A stretch of DNA of 64,000 nt from Gemmatimonadetes bacterium T265 (GTDB taxonomy: Bacteria > Gemmatimonadota > Gemmatimonadetes > Gemmatimonadales > Gemmatimonadaceae): assembly GCA_019973575.1 (NCBI GenBank), contig BPUI01000003.1, positions 248,001 through 312,000 of the forward strand. The letters are read 5' to 3'. Shown piece by piece: positions 17,730 through 26,888 of the stretch. A program made the translations under genes and the position numbers. Below the pieces are notes generated by a model, which saw only the letters and a list, made by a program, of their open reading frames with translations, was not told the DNA's origin and ran no database searches. The first letter of the stretch is position 1, and each line of letters begins with the position of its first letter.

Positions 17730-18038
17730 ATGGCTGACCTGCCCGCGCACCTCGCCCGGGCGACCGGCTTCGAGTGGGACGCCGGCAACGCGTCGAAGAA
17801 CTGGACCACGCACACCGTCAGTCAGCCCGAGTGCGAGCAGGTGTTCTTCAACGTCCCGCTGGTGCCCGCCGGAGATCCGGCCCACTCGACGCGGCAGGCG
17901 CGCGACTTCTGCGGTCCGTGCGCCGCGCGGGTCAGTGCGGCTCGTCGAGCACCATCGCGACGGCCGCGGCGGCCTCCGCCGTGTGGCCCCGCCGCTCGCG
18001 CACCGAGGCCCGGTCGGGCCCGTCGGGGTGCACGTTAG
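17730..18038 (+). pseudogene. truncated BrnT-family toxin remnant
   Basis: The first 60 residues match the BrnT ribonuclease-toxin family well: GFEWDAGNASKNWTTHTVSQ, then CEQVFFNVPLVPAGD and HSTRQARDF. In intact BrnT proteins this is followed by a beta-strand core (roughly G-x-T-D-x-G-R-xLFVVFT) and an ISAR-D-M box. Neither appears in any frame downstream; after about base 17909 the frame turns into Arg/Pro-rich low-complexity sequence. No BrnA antitoxin gene follows. The gene is therefore probably a decayed or truncated toxin whose promoter region survives. It is not excluded that a short functional protein is made. Confidence 0.6.
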
Positions 18039-18231
18039 ACGGGGACGGCGTCCCGGAGCGCCGCCCGGCGCACCGGCTCGCGTAGCCCGTCGGCCGCGCG
18101 GTTCGTGCTGCCCGCGGGCGGCCCGACGCAGGCAGTGTTCGACGCGGTCGGGCTCTCGGCCGAGGGGCTGCCGACGCTCTCCGCGCCGTTCGCGATCTCA
18201 CAGGAAAGTCGGCAGCCCCGGCCACCCGCCG
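17910..18231. other. gene-free stretch after the BrnT remnant
   Basis: About 320 bases without a recognisable gene on either strand. Short open frames exist (for example minus 17932-18225 and plus 18105-18371) but their products look like composition artefacts and match no family I know. It contains one CGTTAGAC motif (18033-18040). It is probably debris from loss of the toxin-antitoxin unit. Confidence 0.45.
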
Positions 18232-18996
18232 TCAGTCGTACAGCGCGTCGGGGTCCGCCGCCGCGAGCTCGACGAGGAACCCCGCGACCCGCGCGGCGAC
18301 CGCGTCGAAGAACCGTTCTCCCTTCGCCGGCGTCGCCGCCCGCGGGTCGCCGACGCCGGTGTCGGCGCTGACCTGCGTCCAGCGCCGCGGCGTCCACGCC
18401 CACCGCTCCCGGAACCCGGCGATCTTCGGCCGGCGCTCGTGCCCCGACCCCGCCTCGGCGAGCGGCAGCACGAGTTCGGGCGCGAGGTGCTGCATCACGC
18501 TCGTCTCCATCTCGCCCGCGTGGTCGCCGAGGTCGTCGAAATAGCCGCGCGGGTCGACGCACGAGTACCAGTTGACCGCGCAGAGCAGCACGCGCGTGCG
18601 CGGCTGCAGCTCGCGGATCATCTGCCGGAAGTCGTTGCCGCCGTGCCCGTTGAGCACGACGAGCTTGCGGACGCCCTGTCCGTCGAGTGAGGCCGCGACG
18701 TCGCCGAGCATCGCGGCCTGTGTCGACGGGTTGAGGTTGATGCAGAAGGGGATGTCGAGCTGCCCCGTCTGCACGCCGTACGGCACCGCGGGCAGCACGA
18801 CCACCCGCGCCCCGGCCTCCCACGCCCGCCGCGCCGCCTCCGCCGCGACGTGGTCGCACTGGATCGTGTCCGTGCCGTACGGCAGGTGGAAGTTGTGCGC
18901 TTCCGTCGCGCCCCACGGTAGGACGGCGACGTCGTAGGCGTGACCGGAGACGAATTGCCAGGGCGTTTCGGCGAGGACGTACGGGCGGTAGCTCAT
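18232..18996 (-). CDS. creatininase-family amidohydrolase
   Basis: A protein of 254 residues, the normal size for the creatinine amidohydrolase family. Metal ligands are visible: Glu in WGATEAHNFHLPYGTD with the following His and Asp, His in LNGHGGND, and Glu in DHAGEMETS. These enzymes bind two divalent metals and hydrolyse cyclic amides; members act on creatinine, on mycofactocin precursors or on riboflavin-pathway intermediates. No mycofactocin genes are nearby, so the substrate is open. It is a single gene transcribed in the same direction as the exopolysaccharide operon upstream of it, with a 50-base gap. Confidence 0.85.
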   Translation of the reverse strand: MSYRPYVLAETPWQFVSGHAYDVAVLPWGATEAHNFHLPYGTDTIQCDHVAAEAARRAWEAGARVVVLPAVPYGVQTGQLDIPFCINLNPSTQAAMLGDVAASLDGQGVRKLVVLNGHGGNDFRQMIRELQPRTRVLLCAVNWYSCVDPRGYFDDLGDHAGEMETSVMQHLAPELVLPLAEAGSGHERRPKIAGFRERWAWTPRRWTQVSADTGVGDPRAATPAKGERFFDAVAARVAGFLVELAAADPDALYD

Positions 18997-19046
18997 CGGA
19001 CGGGGCGGGGGAGGAAGCGACGCCCCGACAACCTACCGCGTGTGCC

Positions 19047-20429
19047 TTACGCCGTGCGCCGCGACCAGAGGGCGAGCGCCGGGTGCCGCCGCGCCGCGTA
19101 CGCGTAGGCGACCAGCGTAGTGCCGGCCACCGTCGCCTGCGTGAGCAGATGCGCCCCCACCGCGCCCGGCAGCCCGAGCCGCGGCGTCAGCCACGCGTTC
19201 GCGACGACGGCGACGCACGCGCCGCCCACACACGGGACGACGAGCCACCGCTGCAGCCCGACCGCGTAGAGCACCGACGAACACAGCCCCGCGCCGCCGC
19301 AGACGGACCGGGCGAGCACGACGCCGACGATCGTCCAGCACCACGGGTCGTACTTGCGGAGGACGAGCGACACCGCGAGCGTCGGTAGCACCATCGACGC
19401 CACGACGAGGCCGACCCACGCGGCCCCGAAGCGGCGCGCGCGCGACCGCAGCGCCTCCGCGAACGCCCCGGGGTCGCCCCGGAACGCCACCGCGAGCCGG
19501 GGCTGCCACGCGTCGAGCATCGCGGCCGCGGGGAGCAGCAGCATGTTCGACAGCTGCAACGCGACGCTCACCACCGCCACGCCCGTCAGCCCCGACGGGC
19601 TGTGCTCGAGGAAGTAGATCTCGACCCGGCGCAGCACGGCGACGTCGAGCATCGCGAGCCCGCCCACGCCGTACACGCTCGGCAGGAGCGCCGCCGTCCC
19701 GCGCGCCGTCAGCTCGCCCGCCGTCATCCGCGTCCGGCGCTCGGCCAGGTACCACGCCACCGCCGCGCCCGCGGCAACGCACTCGACGGCGACGGCCGCC
19801 GACGCGGACCACGACCCGGCGTGCGGCACGGAGAGCAGCAGCCCGAGCGTCGACGCGAGCAGGACGCCCCCGCAGACCGACTCGGCCCGCAGCACGGTCC
19901 CGAACGCGAGCCGCGCCTTCGCGCGCGCGCCTAACAATCCGAGGACCACGCCCGCGGCGACGTTCGCGGCGAGCACGAGCGTCGCGTCCCGCCCGCCCGA
20001 CGGCGAGAGCAGGCTCGCGCCGACCGCCCCGACGACGCCGAGGAGCAGCGCGTGCATCACGAGCCCGAGCACCGGCAGCGTCCGGCCGGCCTCGCGGATG
20101 ATCGCCTGCGGCGCGCCGAGCGTCGCGAACTGGACGACGACCACCGAGAGCGCGATCAGTACGCTGTAGCGCCCGTACACGGCGACCGGCAGGAGCGCCG
20201 GGAGCGCGAGACTCCACCCCGCGCGCGCCGCGGTGCGCACGCCGATCGCCGCCATGTACTGCCCCGTGCCCGACGCCGCCCGCTCCCGCAGCCGCGCCAC
20301 GAGCGGCGCGAGGCGCCGCGCCCCCGCGCCTCCCCGCGCCGCGCCGACCGCGACGGGTAGACCGACCGCGGGCGTGGAGATGGCGATCGTCGACGCAGCC
20401 GCGGCGGCCGCTGGTGCGCCCGGGATCAT
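19047..20429 (-). CDS. polysaccharide flippase, Wzx/MATE-like
   Basis: The ATG at 20429 overlaps the stop of the preceding glycosyltransferase in ATGA and gives 460 residues. About 12 hydrophobic helices are spread over the protein, starting with GWSLALPALLPVAVYGRYSV and continuing through repeated Val/Ala/Leu segments to the C-terminus. Low similarity and many helices are typical of O-antigen/exopolysaccharide flippases, which move lipid-linked repeat units across the inner membrane. It is the last gene of the nine-gene minus-strand operon, and its position beside a polymerase and a sugar-phosphate transferase supports the role. A longer in-frame extension upstream only reads through the glycosyltransferase in the wrong frame. 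Confidence 0.75.
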   Translation of the reverse strand: MIPGAPAAAAAASTIAISTPAVGLPVAVGAARGGAGARRLAPLVARLRERAASGTGQYMAAIGVRTAARAGWSLALPALLPVAVYGRYSVLIALSVVVVQFATLGAPQAIIREAGRTLPVLGLVMHALLLGVVGAVGASLLSPSGGRDATLVLAANVAAGVVLGLLGARAKARLAFGTVLRAESVCGGVLLASTLGLLLSVPHAGSWSASAAVAVECVAAGAAVAWYLAERRTRMTAGELTARGTAALLPSVYGVGGLAMLDVAVLRRVEIYFLEHSPSGLTGVAVVSVALQLSNMLLLPAAAMLDAWQPRLAVAFRGDPGAFAEALRSRARRFGAAWVGLVVASMVLPTLAVSLVLRKYDPWCWTIVGVVLARSVCGGAGLCSSVLYAVGLQRWLVVPCVGGACVAVVANAWLTPRLGLPGAVGAHLLTQATVAGTTLVAYAYAARRHPALALWSRRTA

Positions 20430-21532
20430 GCGGCGTGACTCCGCGCGGCGCGCAGCGCCGCCGCGCCCACCGTGCGCGCCGCGCCGGCACGGCGCGCGTC
20501 GCGCCCGTGGCGGCGGAGCCCGGCCCACGCGCCCGCCGCGACGTCCCACGCCAGCCCGGGCTCGCGTTTCCGAATCCCGTACACGGTCGCCGCGACGAGG
20601 TTGAGGGCCGTGCGGGCGACGTACCGCGCGCGCCAGAACGCTCGGTCGCCGATCGCGCGCCGGACGAAGGCGACCCGCCGCTCCTCCTCGGCGCGCACGA
20701 GATCGGCGACCACGGGCCGGTTCGTCGCGCTGGGGTAGTGACGCACCGCGAGCCGCTGGGTCGAGACCAGGCGCCACCCGGCCGCGCGCAGCCGCACGCA
20801 GACGTCCACGTCGTCATAGCCGTAGTTGCCGTACGTCGCGACGAACGGCCCGTCCCCCGCCGGCGCCGACTCGATGCCGCCCTCGACCGCGAGCGCATCG
20901 AGCGCGGCGCGGCGGAACGCCATGTTGCACCCGCTCAGCCAGTCCGCGGGCTGGTCCTCGTCCGGGTGCCCGGAGTAGGGCATCGTGTGATAGCCGCCCC
21001 AGTCGACCCGGTACCGGCGCGAGGCCATGCCGAGCAGCGGGCGCAGGACGCGGACGCCGGGCGCGTCGCACCCGGGGTGCCACACGTAGCCCCCGACGCC
21101 GCCGAGGTTCGGCGCGTCGAAGTAGGGCAGCAGCGTCGCGACCCAGTCCGGCGCGAGCCGGACGTCGTCGTCGAGGAACGCGACCACGCGGCCCCGCGCG
21201 TGCCGCAGCGCCTCGTTGCGCGCGCCGTGGACGCCGAGCCCCTCCGCGTGCTCCACGATCCGGAGTTCCGTCGGGCCGCGCGCCCCCGGGTCCGCCCCCC
21301 CGCGCGCCGCGGCGAACGCCTGTGTTAGGCGATCCGCCTCGCCGGCGGGGTACGCCTGGAGGACGCAGACGACCTCGACGCGCGCGGCGGCGTGCTGCGC
21401 GGCGACGTCGCCGAGCGTGGCGTAGAGGTCGTCCGGCCGGCGGTACGAAATCAGCAGGATCGACAGATCGGGGGGGGCGCCCGCACGCGCGGGCGCCCCC
21501 AGATCGTCGGGCCGCATCGAATCGTTAGACAC
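20426..21532 (-). CDS. glycosyltransferase family 2
   Basis: A protein of 368 residues from a GTG. The GT-A fold shows in DLSILLISYRRPDDLYATL at the N-terminus, ARNEALRHARGRVVAFLDDD with the metal-binding DDD near residue 120, and the acceptor-side SGCNMAFRRAAL and GYDDVDVCVRLRAAGW. This places it among inverting transferases that add one sugar to a lipid-linked repeat unit. The donor sugar is unknown. It overlaps the flippase gene by four bases and follows the sugar-phosphate transferase after 15 bases. Its first codons contain a CGTTAGAC motif on the opposite strand. Confidence 0.88.
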   Translation of the reverse strand: MSNDSMRPDDLGAPARAGAPPDLSILLISYRRPDDLYATLGDVAAQHAAARVEVVCVLQAYPAGEADRLTQAFAAARGGADPGARGPTELRIVEHAEGLGVHGARNEALRHARGRVVAFLDDDVRLAPDWVATLLPYFDAPNLGGVGGYVWHPGCDAPGVRVLRPLLGMASRRYRVDWGGYHTMPYSGHPDEDQPADWLSGCNMAFRRAALDALAVEGGIESAPAGDGPFVATYGNYGYDDVDVCVRLRAAGWRLVSTQRLAVRHYPSATNRPVVADLVRAEEERRVAFVRRAIGDRAFWRARYVARTALNLVAATVYGIRKREPGLAWDVAAGAWAGLRRHGRDARRAGAARTVGAAALRAARSHAA

Positions 21533-21547
21533 GTTCGGACGGTCCGT

Positions 21548-23110
21548 TCAGTGCGCGCCGTGCTGCGCGAGCACGGCCGGGATCGTGCGCGCGAGGATCG
21601 TCAGGTCGAGGCCGACGCACCAGCGGTCCACGTACTCGAGTTCGACGTGCGTGCGCTGCGGGTACGCCATCGCGCTCCTCCCGCTCACCTGCCAGAGCCC
21701 CGTCACGCCCGGCTTGAGCGCCAGCAGCCGCAGGCCGTGCTCCTCGTAGTGCCCGATCTCCGCCGGCACGATCGGGCGCGGGCCGACGAGCGACATCTGC
21801 CCGCGGACGACGTTCCACAGCTGCGGCAGCTCGTCGAGGCTCGTCCGCCGCAGGAACCGGCCGAGCGGCGTGATCCGCGGGTCCTCGTCCTGCGGGAGCT
21901 TGTAGTCGGCCCGCACGTACGCGGCGTGGAGCTCCGGATCGCGGTGCAGGCGCGCTTCGGCGTCGCGGTACATCGACCGGAACTTGTAGCAGCGGAACCG
22001 GCGCCCGTGCCGCCCGAGGCGCGGCTGCGCGAACACCGCGGGCCCGTCGCTCGTGAGGCGCACGGCGGCCGCGAGCACGGCGAGTAGCGGCGCCGTGAGG
22101 ACGAGGAGCGGGAGCGCGATGGCGAGGTCGAGCGCGCGCTTGAAGGCGAGCTGCGACGCGCGCAGGCCCACCGGGCGCAGCGCGATGAACGCCGTCCCGT
22201 GCCGCCAGCGCACCTCGGGGCGCGCCCCGCTGCTCTCGTACGCGCGCGAGGGCGCCAGCACCTCGCAGCCGAGCATCGTGGCCGCGCCCAGCACGCTCGA
22301 GAGCTCCGCGTCCGACACTCCGCCCACCAGCAGCACGGTGTCGGCGTGGCTCGCGTTGACGATCGACGTGAGCACCTCGGCGATCCCGTCCGGACCTTCG
22401 ATCGGCGTCGTGTCGGTGTGGAGCGCGCCGACGTACGTCAGCGCCTGCTCGCGAGCCCAGCTCGTGTCCGCCTGACGCGCGGCGCAGGCGCCGGCCGGTC
22501 CGACGAGGAGCACGCGCCCGGTCGGCAGCTGCAGGGCCCCGCGCTCGACCAGCGCGCGGTGGACGCGGTCGGCCGCCGCCCGCCCGGCCCACAGAGCGCC
22601 GGCGAGCGCGGCGGCGAGCCACAACGCGTCGAGCGCCGCGGTCACCGGCGTCACCCAGAGCGCCGGCCACACGAGCACGCCCGACGCGACGAGCGCCGCG
22701 ACCAGCAGGCCGCGGACGTTCCGCCGCCAGTTGCCGCCGTCGTAGCACTGGCCGGCGATCAGCGCGATCATCGTCGCCGCCGCGAGAGGCGCCCACGCCC
22801 GCGCCGCGTGCACGCCGAACGACGCGGCGCCGGCGTGCACGGCCGCGACCGCGGCGACGTCGCACGCGACGAGCGCGCCCACCCGGCGCGCGACGCGGAG
22901 GGCGTGCGCGCGCACGTTCCAGGCGGCGATCACGCCGCCGGCCACGCCGGTCACCGGCGCGTCGATGTGCACCGGGTACGCGTCGGCGACGTGGCGGTCG
23001 CTGGGCGCGGCGTGGCGGACGGGCGCCGCGGCGCGGGGACGCGCGGCGCGGGGGCGCCTAACGTGGGCGCGTTGCGGGGAGAGCGGCGGGGAAAACGTCG
23101 GGGCGGTCAT
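21548..23110 (-). CDS. undecaprenyl-phosphate sugar-1-phosphate transferase (WbaP/WcaJ type)
   Basis: The ATG at 23110 ([16 protein letters not shown]) gives 520 residues. Four N-terminal helices (about 65-175) and a CoA-binding-like middle domain ([14 protein letters not shown]) precede the catalytic domain. That domain starts at [20 protein letters not shown] and includes [51 protein letters not shown] and [14 protein letters not shown]. These are the bacterial sugar transferase signatures. The enzyme starts the repeat unit by moving hexose-1-phosphate from a UDP-sugar to undecaprenyl phosphate. It is the seventh gene of the minus operon; an 85-base gap separates it from the acyltransferase. 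Confidence 0.93.
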   Translation of the reverse strand: MTAPTFSPPLSPQRAHVRRPRAARPRAAAPVRHAAPSDRHVADAYPVHIDAPVTGVAGGVIAAWNVRAHALRVARRVGALVACDVAAVAAVHAGAASFGVHAARAWAPLAAATMIALIAGQCYDGGNWRRNVRGLLVAALVASGVLVWPALWVTPVTAALDALWLAAALAGALWAGRAAADRVHRALVERGALQLPTGRVLLVGPAGACAARQADTSWAREQALTYVGALHTDTTPIEGPDGIAEVLTSIVNASHADTVLLVGGVSDAELSSVLGAATMLGCEVLAPSRAYESSGARPEVRWRHGTAFIALRPVGLRASQLAFKRALDLAIALPLLVLTAPLLAVLAAAVRLTSDGPAVFAQPRLGRHGRRFRCYKFRSMYRDAEARLHRDPELHAAYVRADYKLPQDEDPRITPLGRFLRRTSLDELPQLWNVVRGQMSLVGPRPIVPAEIGHYEEHGLRLLALKPGVTGLWQVSGRSAMAYPQRTHVELEYVDRWCVGLDLTILARTIPAVLAQHGAH

Positions 23111-23195
23111 GGCGGACGGAAGGGAGATCCCGGCGCGGGCCGGGGACCGGGCAGGTGAGGGGCGTGGCGCGGGGCCGGCGGCGGGGCCGTCCGGG

Positions 23196-24374
23196 TTAGC
23201 CGGCGAGGGAGTCGGCAAGCGGGACCGGCGCGGCGCCCGCGGAGCGCCGGGGCGAGGCGCGACGCGCGTGCGGGCGGGCGGCGAACGCGCCGGCGCACCA
23301 CGCGGCGGCCGAATCCAGGCCCGCGAGCACGCGCGGCTCGGCGGCGCGGGCGACGGCGAACGCGACGCCGACCATGCCGACCACCAGCGGGACGAACACC
23401 ACCGCCGGCGCGACACGCCCGCGCGTGGCGTTCAGCACCATGTACCCGAGGTGCTGGTGCACGAGGTAGAGCGGGTACGTGACCGCGCCTAACGCGGGCC
23501 AGAGCCGCGACGGGCGCACGTCCCACCCGCGCACGGTCGCGAGCCCGAAGCCGAGGTGCGTGAGGCAGAGCACCCCCGCGACGACCGCGGGCGCGAACTC
23601 CGCGTGGTAGTGGGCGGACTGCGCCGCCGCGTCCCGCAGGGCGTACGCGACCGAAAGGGGCACCGCGACCGCCAGCGCCGCCCAGTCCCGCCAGCCCGCG
23701 CGGCCGCGCGCGACGGCCGCGTAGCTCACGCCGGCCGCGAACAGCGGGGCGTACTGCAGCCAGAGCGCGCCGTGCCGGTACGGGATCGGGCGCAGGTAGT
23801 CGGCCGCGGCGAGCGCCATCCAGAGCGCCGTCGCGGCGGGGAGCGTGCGCGCGATGGCCCGCGGCCGCCACCACAACAGCAGGGCGACCATCGCGTAGAA
23901 CCGGAGCTCGACCTGCAGCGACCAGTACGCGCCGTCGACGAGCCCCGCGGCGACCGAGCCGACCGCGATGCGCGCCATGCTCAGGTTCCCGAGCAGCTCC
24001 GGGACCGTGACGGCGAACGCGGGCTGGCCCGACACCCACGCGCCGGCCGCGGTCAGGAGGCAGCACACCCACAGCGCCGGCACGAGCCGGCGCGCGCGCG
24101 CCCACGCGAACGCCCCCGCCGTCCGCCCCTCGGCGCTCTGCGCGATGACGTAGCCGCTGACGACGAAGAACGCGTTGACGCCGAGGTAGCCGTAGCGGGC
24201 GAACGCGCCTAACGTGTCGAAGCGGACGGCCGACAGCCCGTCGGCCGCGTACCCGCGGAAGCCGTAGTGGAAGACGACGACGGCGAGCGCGACCGCGAAC
24301 CGCACCAGGTCGAGCGCGTGGAACCGCGCGGCGCGCGGCGTCGCGGCGCCGCCCGCCACGGCGGCGCCCGTCAC
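23196..24374 (-). CDS. acyltransferase 3 family membrane protein (OafA/YrhL-like)
   Basis: The GTG at 24374 overlaps the previous stop (GTGA) and gives 392 residues. About ten helices are seen. The family motifs are present: LDLVRFAVALAVVVFHYGF with the catalytic-type His, the second motif LGVNAFFVVSGYVIA, and the arginine pair in WARARRLVPALWV. The C-terminus from about 365 is a soluble Arg/Ala-rich tail. Such proteins add acetyl or other acyl groups to sugars of exopolysaccharide or O-antigen. The setting within a Wzx/Wzy operon fits that role. Two CGTTAGGC sites fall inside the gene as Leu-Gly codons. Confidence 0.88.
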   Translation of the reverse strand: MTGAAVAGGAATPRAARFHALDLVRFAVALAVVVFHYGFRGYAADGLSAVRFDTLGAFARYGYLGVNAFFVVSGYVIAQSAEGRTAGAFAWARARRLVPALWVCCLLTAAGAWVSGQPAFAVTVPELLGNLSMARIAVGSVAAGLVDGAYWSLQVELRFYAMVALLLWWRPRAIARTLPAATALWMALAAADYLRPIPYRHGALWLQYAPLFAAGVSYAAVARGRAGWRDWAALAVAVPLSVAYALRDAAAQSAHYHAEFAPAVVAGVLCLTHLGFGLATVRGWDVRPSRLWPALGAVTYPLYLVHQHLGYMVLNATRGRVAPAVVFVPLVVGMVGVAFAVARAAEPRVLAGLDSAAAWCAGAFAARPHARRASPRRSAGAAPVPLADSLAG

Positions 24375-25393
24375 GCGAACGCCTCCCCGCGCCGGTCGCG
24401 CGGCGCGGCGAACTCGCCGCGCACGAACAGCCACGCGCCGACCGCGCACAGCGCCAGCGCGCTCGCCAGGAACCCCTTGATCGCGAGGTGGCGCGGCGTG
24501 GGCACGAGCGTCGCCGGGACGCCGTCGACGACGGCCAGTGCCGGCGTGTCCTCGAGCTCGTGCGCGATCGCCTGCTCGCGGTCCTGCAACGCCTGCGTGT
24601 TCACGACGTTCGCGTTCGCCACGTCCCGCTCGATGCGCGTCCGCTCGATCGTCGCGTCGGCGTACGCGGCGTACGCGCGGTGGCCGGCGATGAAGTCGGC
24701 GAGCCGCTCCTCCGCGCGCCGCAGCTGCCGCGCGGCGCTGTCGACCCGCTCGGCCGTCGCGAGGCGCTGCTGCGCCGCCTGTGCGCGGCTCACGAGGCGG
24801 TACTGCGACTCCGCAGCCGCCGTCACGGCGAGGGCCGTGCGGCGCGCGACCGCGCTGTCGCGCAGCGTCACCGTGAGCGTGACGATCCCGGTGTTCTTGT
24901 CGACGTCGTTGGTCACGACCTCGCGCATCGCGGGCTCGATCTCCCCCGGCGCGATCCGCGCGCGCGGGCGGCGGGCGACGACCTCGATCACCTTCTCCGC
25001 GCGCCCGGGCGTCGCGGGCAGCTCCGCGACGCCGAGCATCACGCCCCGCATGCCGAGCAGCGCGGCGACGAAGCGCGGCGTGGCCTGTAGGCCGCCAGTC
25101 TGCCCGGCGGCGAGCAGGGCCGAGATCCCCCCCGAGAGCGCCGCGGTCTTGGGGTTCGGCACGGCCGCGAGGGCGATCGACGCGCTGTACTCGCGCGGCT
25201 GCAGCACCGTCGCGCCGACGGCGGCCCAGGCGAGCCCGAGCGCGACCGCGACGGCGCGCCAGTGCCGCCGCCACGGCTGCACGAGCGCCGAGAGCGAGAC
25301 CTCGGCGCCGTCGCCGACCGGCACGGCGTGGCGGGCCGGCACGCCGCCGACGGCGATCGATCCCATCGGCGTCGGCCGGAGTGCGACGCTCAC
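24371..25393 (-). CDS. chain-length determinant (Wzz/GumC-like) without kinase domain
   Basis: The GTG at 25393 overlaps the previous stop (GTGA) and gives 340 residues. One helix lies near 40-62 (WRAVAVALGLAWAAVGATVL) and one near the C-terminus (GFLASALALCAVGAWLFV). Between them is a periplasmic domain with a long coiled-coil stretch (about 200-275, rich in Ala, Arg, Glu and Gln). No Walker motifs or tyrosine cluster follow, so this is a polysaccharide co-polymerase without its own BY-kinase. It should set chain length and link the polymerase to export. A kinase-bearing relative lies in the second operon at 56.4 kb. Confidence 0.78.
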   Translation of the reverse strand: MSVALRPTPMGSIAVGGVPARHAVPVGDGAEVSLSALVQPWRRHWRAVAVALGLAWAAVGATVLQPREYSASIALAAVPNPKTAALSGGISALLAAGQTGGLQATPRFVAALLGMRGVMLGVAELPATPGRAEKVIEVVARRPRARIAPGEIEPAMREVVTNDVDKNTGIVTLTVTLRDSAVARRTALAVTAAAESQYRLVSRAQAAQQRLATAERVDSAARQLRRAEERLADFIAGHRAYAAYADATIERTRIERDVANANVVNTQALQDREQAIAHELEDTPALAVVDGVPATLVPTPRHLAIKGFLASALALCAVGAWLFVRGEFAAPRDRRGEAFA

Positions 25394-26850
25394 GCGGCCT
25401 CCCGGCGCCCGCGGGCGACCGGCGCGGCCGGCTCCGTCGTCCGCCGCACGGGCGCGCCCGCGGCGGCCCCGGCATCGACCACGTCGTACTCGAGCGCGTC
25501 GTAGACGGCGGCCGTCCGCCGGAGCATGTCGTCGAGCGCGAAGCGGGCGGCGTGCGCCCGCGCGCGCGCCTGCATCGCCGCCCGGGCGTCGGGTGCGTTG
25601 CAGAGCGCGACGACCCGCGCGGCGAGCGCCGACACGACCTGCGTCGCGCCCCACGGCACGTTAGGCGGTGACGCAACGAGGTACCCGGTCCGGCCGTCGA
25701 CGACGCACGAGGCCACGCCCCCGACGTCGGTCGTCACGACGATCGCGCCCGCGTTGAGCGCCTCGAGCACCGTGTACGGCGCCGACTCGTACCGGCTCGT
25801 CATGAGGAAGACGTCGAACGCGGGGATCACGTCGGCGCCGAGCGCGGCGGGCAGCCACGTCACCGCGTCCTCGAGCCCGAGGCCCGCGATCATCGCGCGC
25901 ACCGTCGCCGCGTCGGGCCCGTCGCCGGCGAGCACGCAGCGGACCCGCCCGCCGCCGGGCGCCTCGCCGCGCGCGCCGGCGCGCCCGAGCTGGCGTTCGG
26001 CCGCGCGCTGCGCCGTGACGGCGTGGAACACGGCCAGCGCGAGGTCGGGCGCCTTCTGCGCCGCGAGCCGCCCGAGGTACCCGACGACCACGTCGCCCGG
26101 CGCGACGCCGAGCGCGGCGCGCGCGTCCGCCCGCCGGCGCGCGGCCTCCTCCGCCGACCAGAGCGCGATCCCGTTCTCGACGAGCGCGATGCGCGCGGAG
26201 GGAATGCCTAACGCCAGGCCATGCTCGACCTCGGGGGCCGAGACGGCGATCGTGCGGTCGGTGAGCCGCGCCAGCCCGGACTCGACCGCGGCGTAGACCC
26301 GCCGCGCGGGCGCGCCGAGCGCCGGCGACATCGTGTAGTACGCGTGCGGCGTGTAGACGACGCGCCGCGCGCACCCGGCGCGCGCGAGCCGCGCGAGCGC
26401 GCCGCCCTTCGACGAGTGCCCGTGCAGCACGTCGACGCGGCGCCCGCCGGCGAACCGGCGGATCGCCCGGCGGAGCTGCCAGACGCCGACCACGTCGCGA
26501 GGGCCGGGCGCCCGCCCCACGTCGACCGTCGCGACGGCGTAGCCGTACGCCGCGTGCCGGGCGACGCGCTCGCGGAAGCCGTGCCCCTCGCGCCCCGGGG
26601 CGTAGACGAGCAGCACGTCCCAGCCGAGCGCGGGCAGCCCCTCGGCGAGGTCGAGCACGTGCTTGCCCGCGCCGCCGCTGGCGGCCTCGCAGACGAGCGC
26701 GACCGAGCGCCGCGGCGCGTCGGACGCCGCCGGACGCGGCGCGGCGGCCCGCGGCGCGAGCGGCAGCGGGGTGACGGGGGTGGGACGCAACGCGGGCGGC
26801 GCGCCGACGGGGTCTGACAGCACGGAAGGCACGGGGGACGCGGACGGCAT
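25390..26850 (-). CDS. glycosyltransferase family 4
   Basis: A protein of 486 residues with a Pro/Ala-rich N-terminal extension of about 45 residues before the GT-B fold. The N-terminal Rossmann domain has VALVCEAASGGAGKHVLDLA and VDVLHGHSSKGGALARL. The donor-binding domain has VVGYLGRLAAQKAPDLAL, VLAGDGPDAATVRAM and the Glu-rich DVFLMTSRYESAPYTVLEAL. It is probably a retaining transferase acting on the cytoplasmic face. It overlaps the chain-length gene by four bases. The donor is not identifiable. Confidence 0.9.
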   Translation of the reverse strand: MPSASPVPSVLSDPVGAPPALRPTPVTPLPLAPRAAAPRPAASDAPRRSVALVCEAASGGAGKHVLDLAEGLPALGWDVLLVYAPGREGHGFRERVARHAAYGYAVATVDVGRAPGPRDVVGVWQLRRAIRRFAGGRRVDVLHGHSSKGGALARLARAGCARRVVYTPHAYYTMSPALGAPARRVYAAVESGLARLTDRTIAVSAPEVEHGLALGIPSARIALVENGIALWSAEEAARRRADARAALGVAPGDVVVGYLGRLAAQKAPDLALAVFHAVTAQRAAERQLGRAGARGEAPGGGRVRCVLAGDGPDAATVRAMIAGLGLEDAVTWLPAALGADVIPAFDVFLMTSRYESAPYTVLEALNAGAIVVTTDVGGVASCVVDGRTGYLVASPPNVPWGATQVVSALAARVVALCNAPDARAAMQARARAHAARFALDDMLRRTAAVYDALEYDVVDAGAAAGAPVRRTTEPAAPVARGRREAA

Positions 26851-26888
26851 GGCGGGGGTGGGGCGCGGCGGGGGTGGACCCGCGAGTG

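Noticed and set aside
17932-18225. A 97-residue minus-strand frame after the BrnT remnant
   Set aside because: Low-complexity Arg/Pro/Ala sequence, no ribosome site and no family match; kept only as part of the gene-free stretch.
23196-25676. An 826-residue frame seeming to fuse the acyltransferase with an upstream domain
   Set aside because: The upstream half is an out-of-frame reading of the Wzz-like gene; the true start is the GTG at 24374 in the GTGA overlap.
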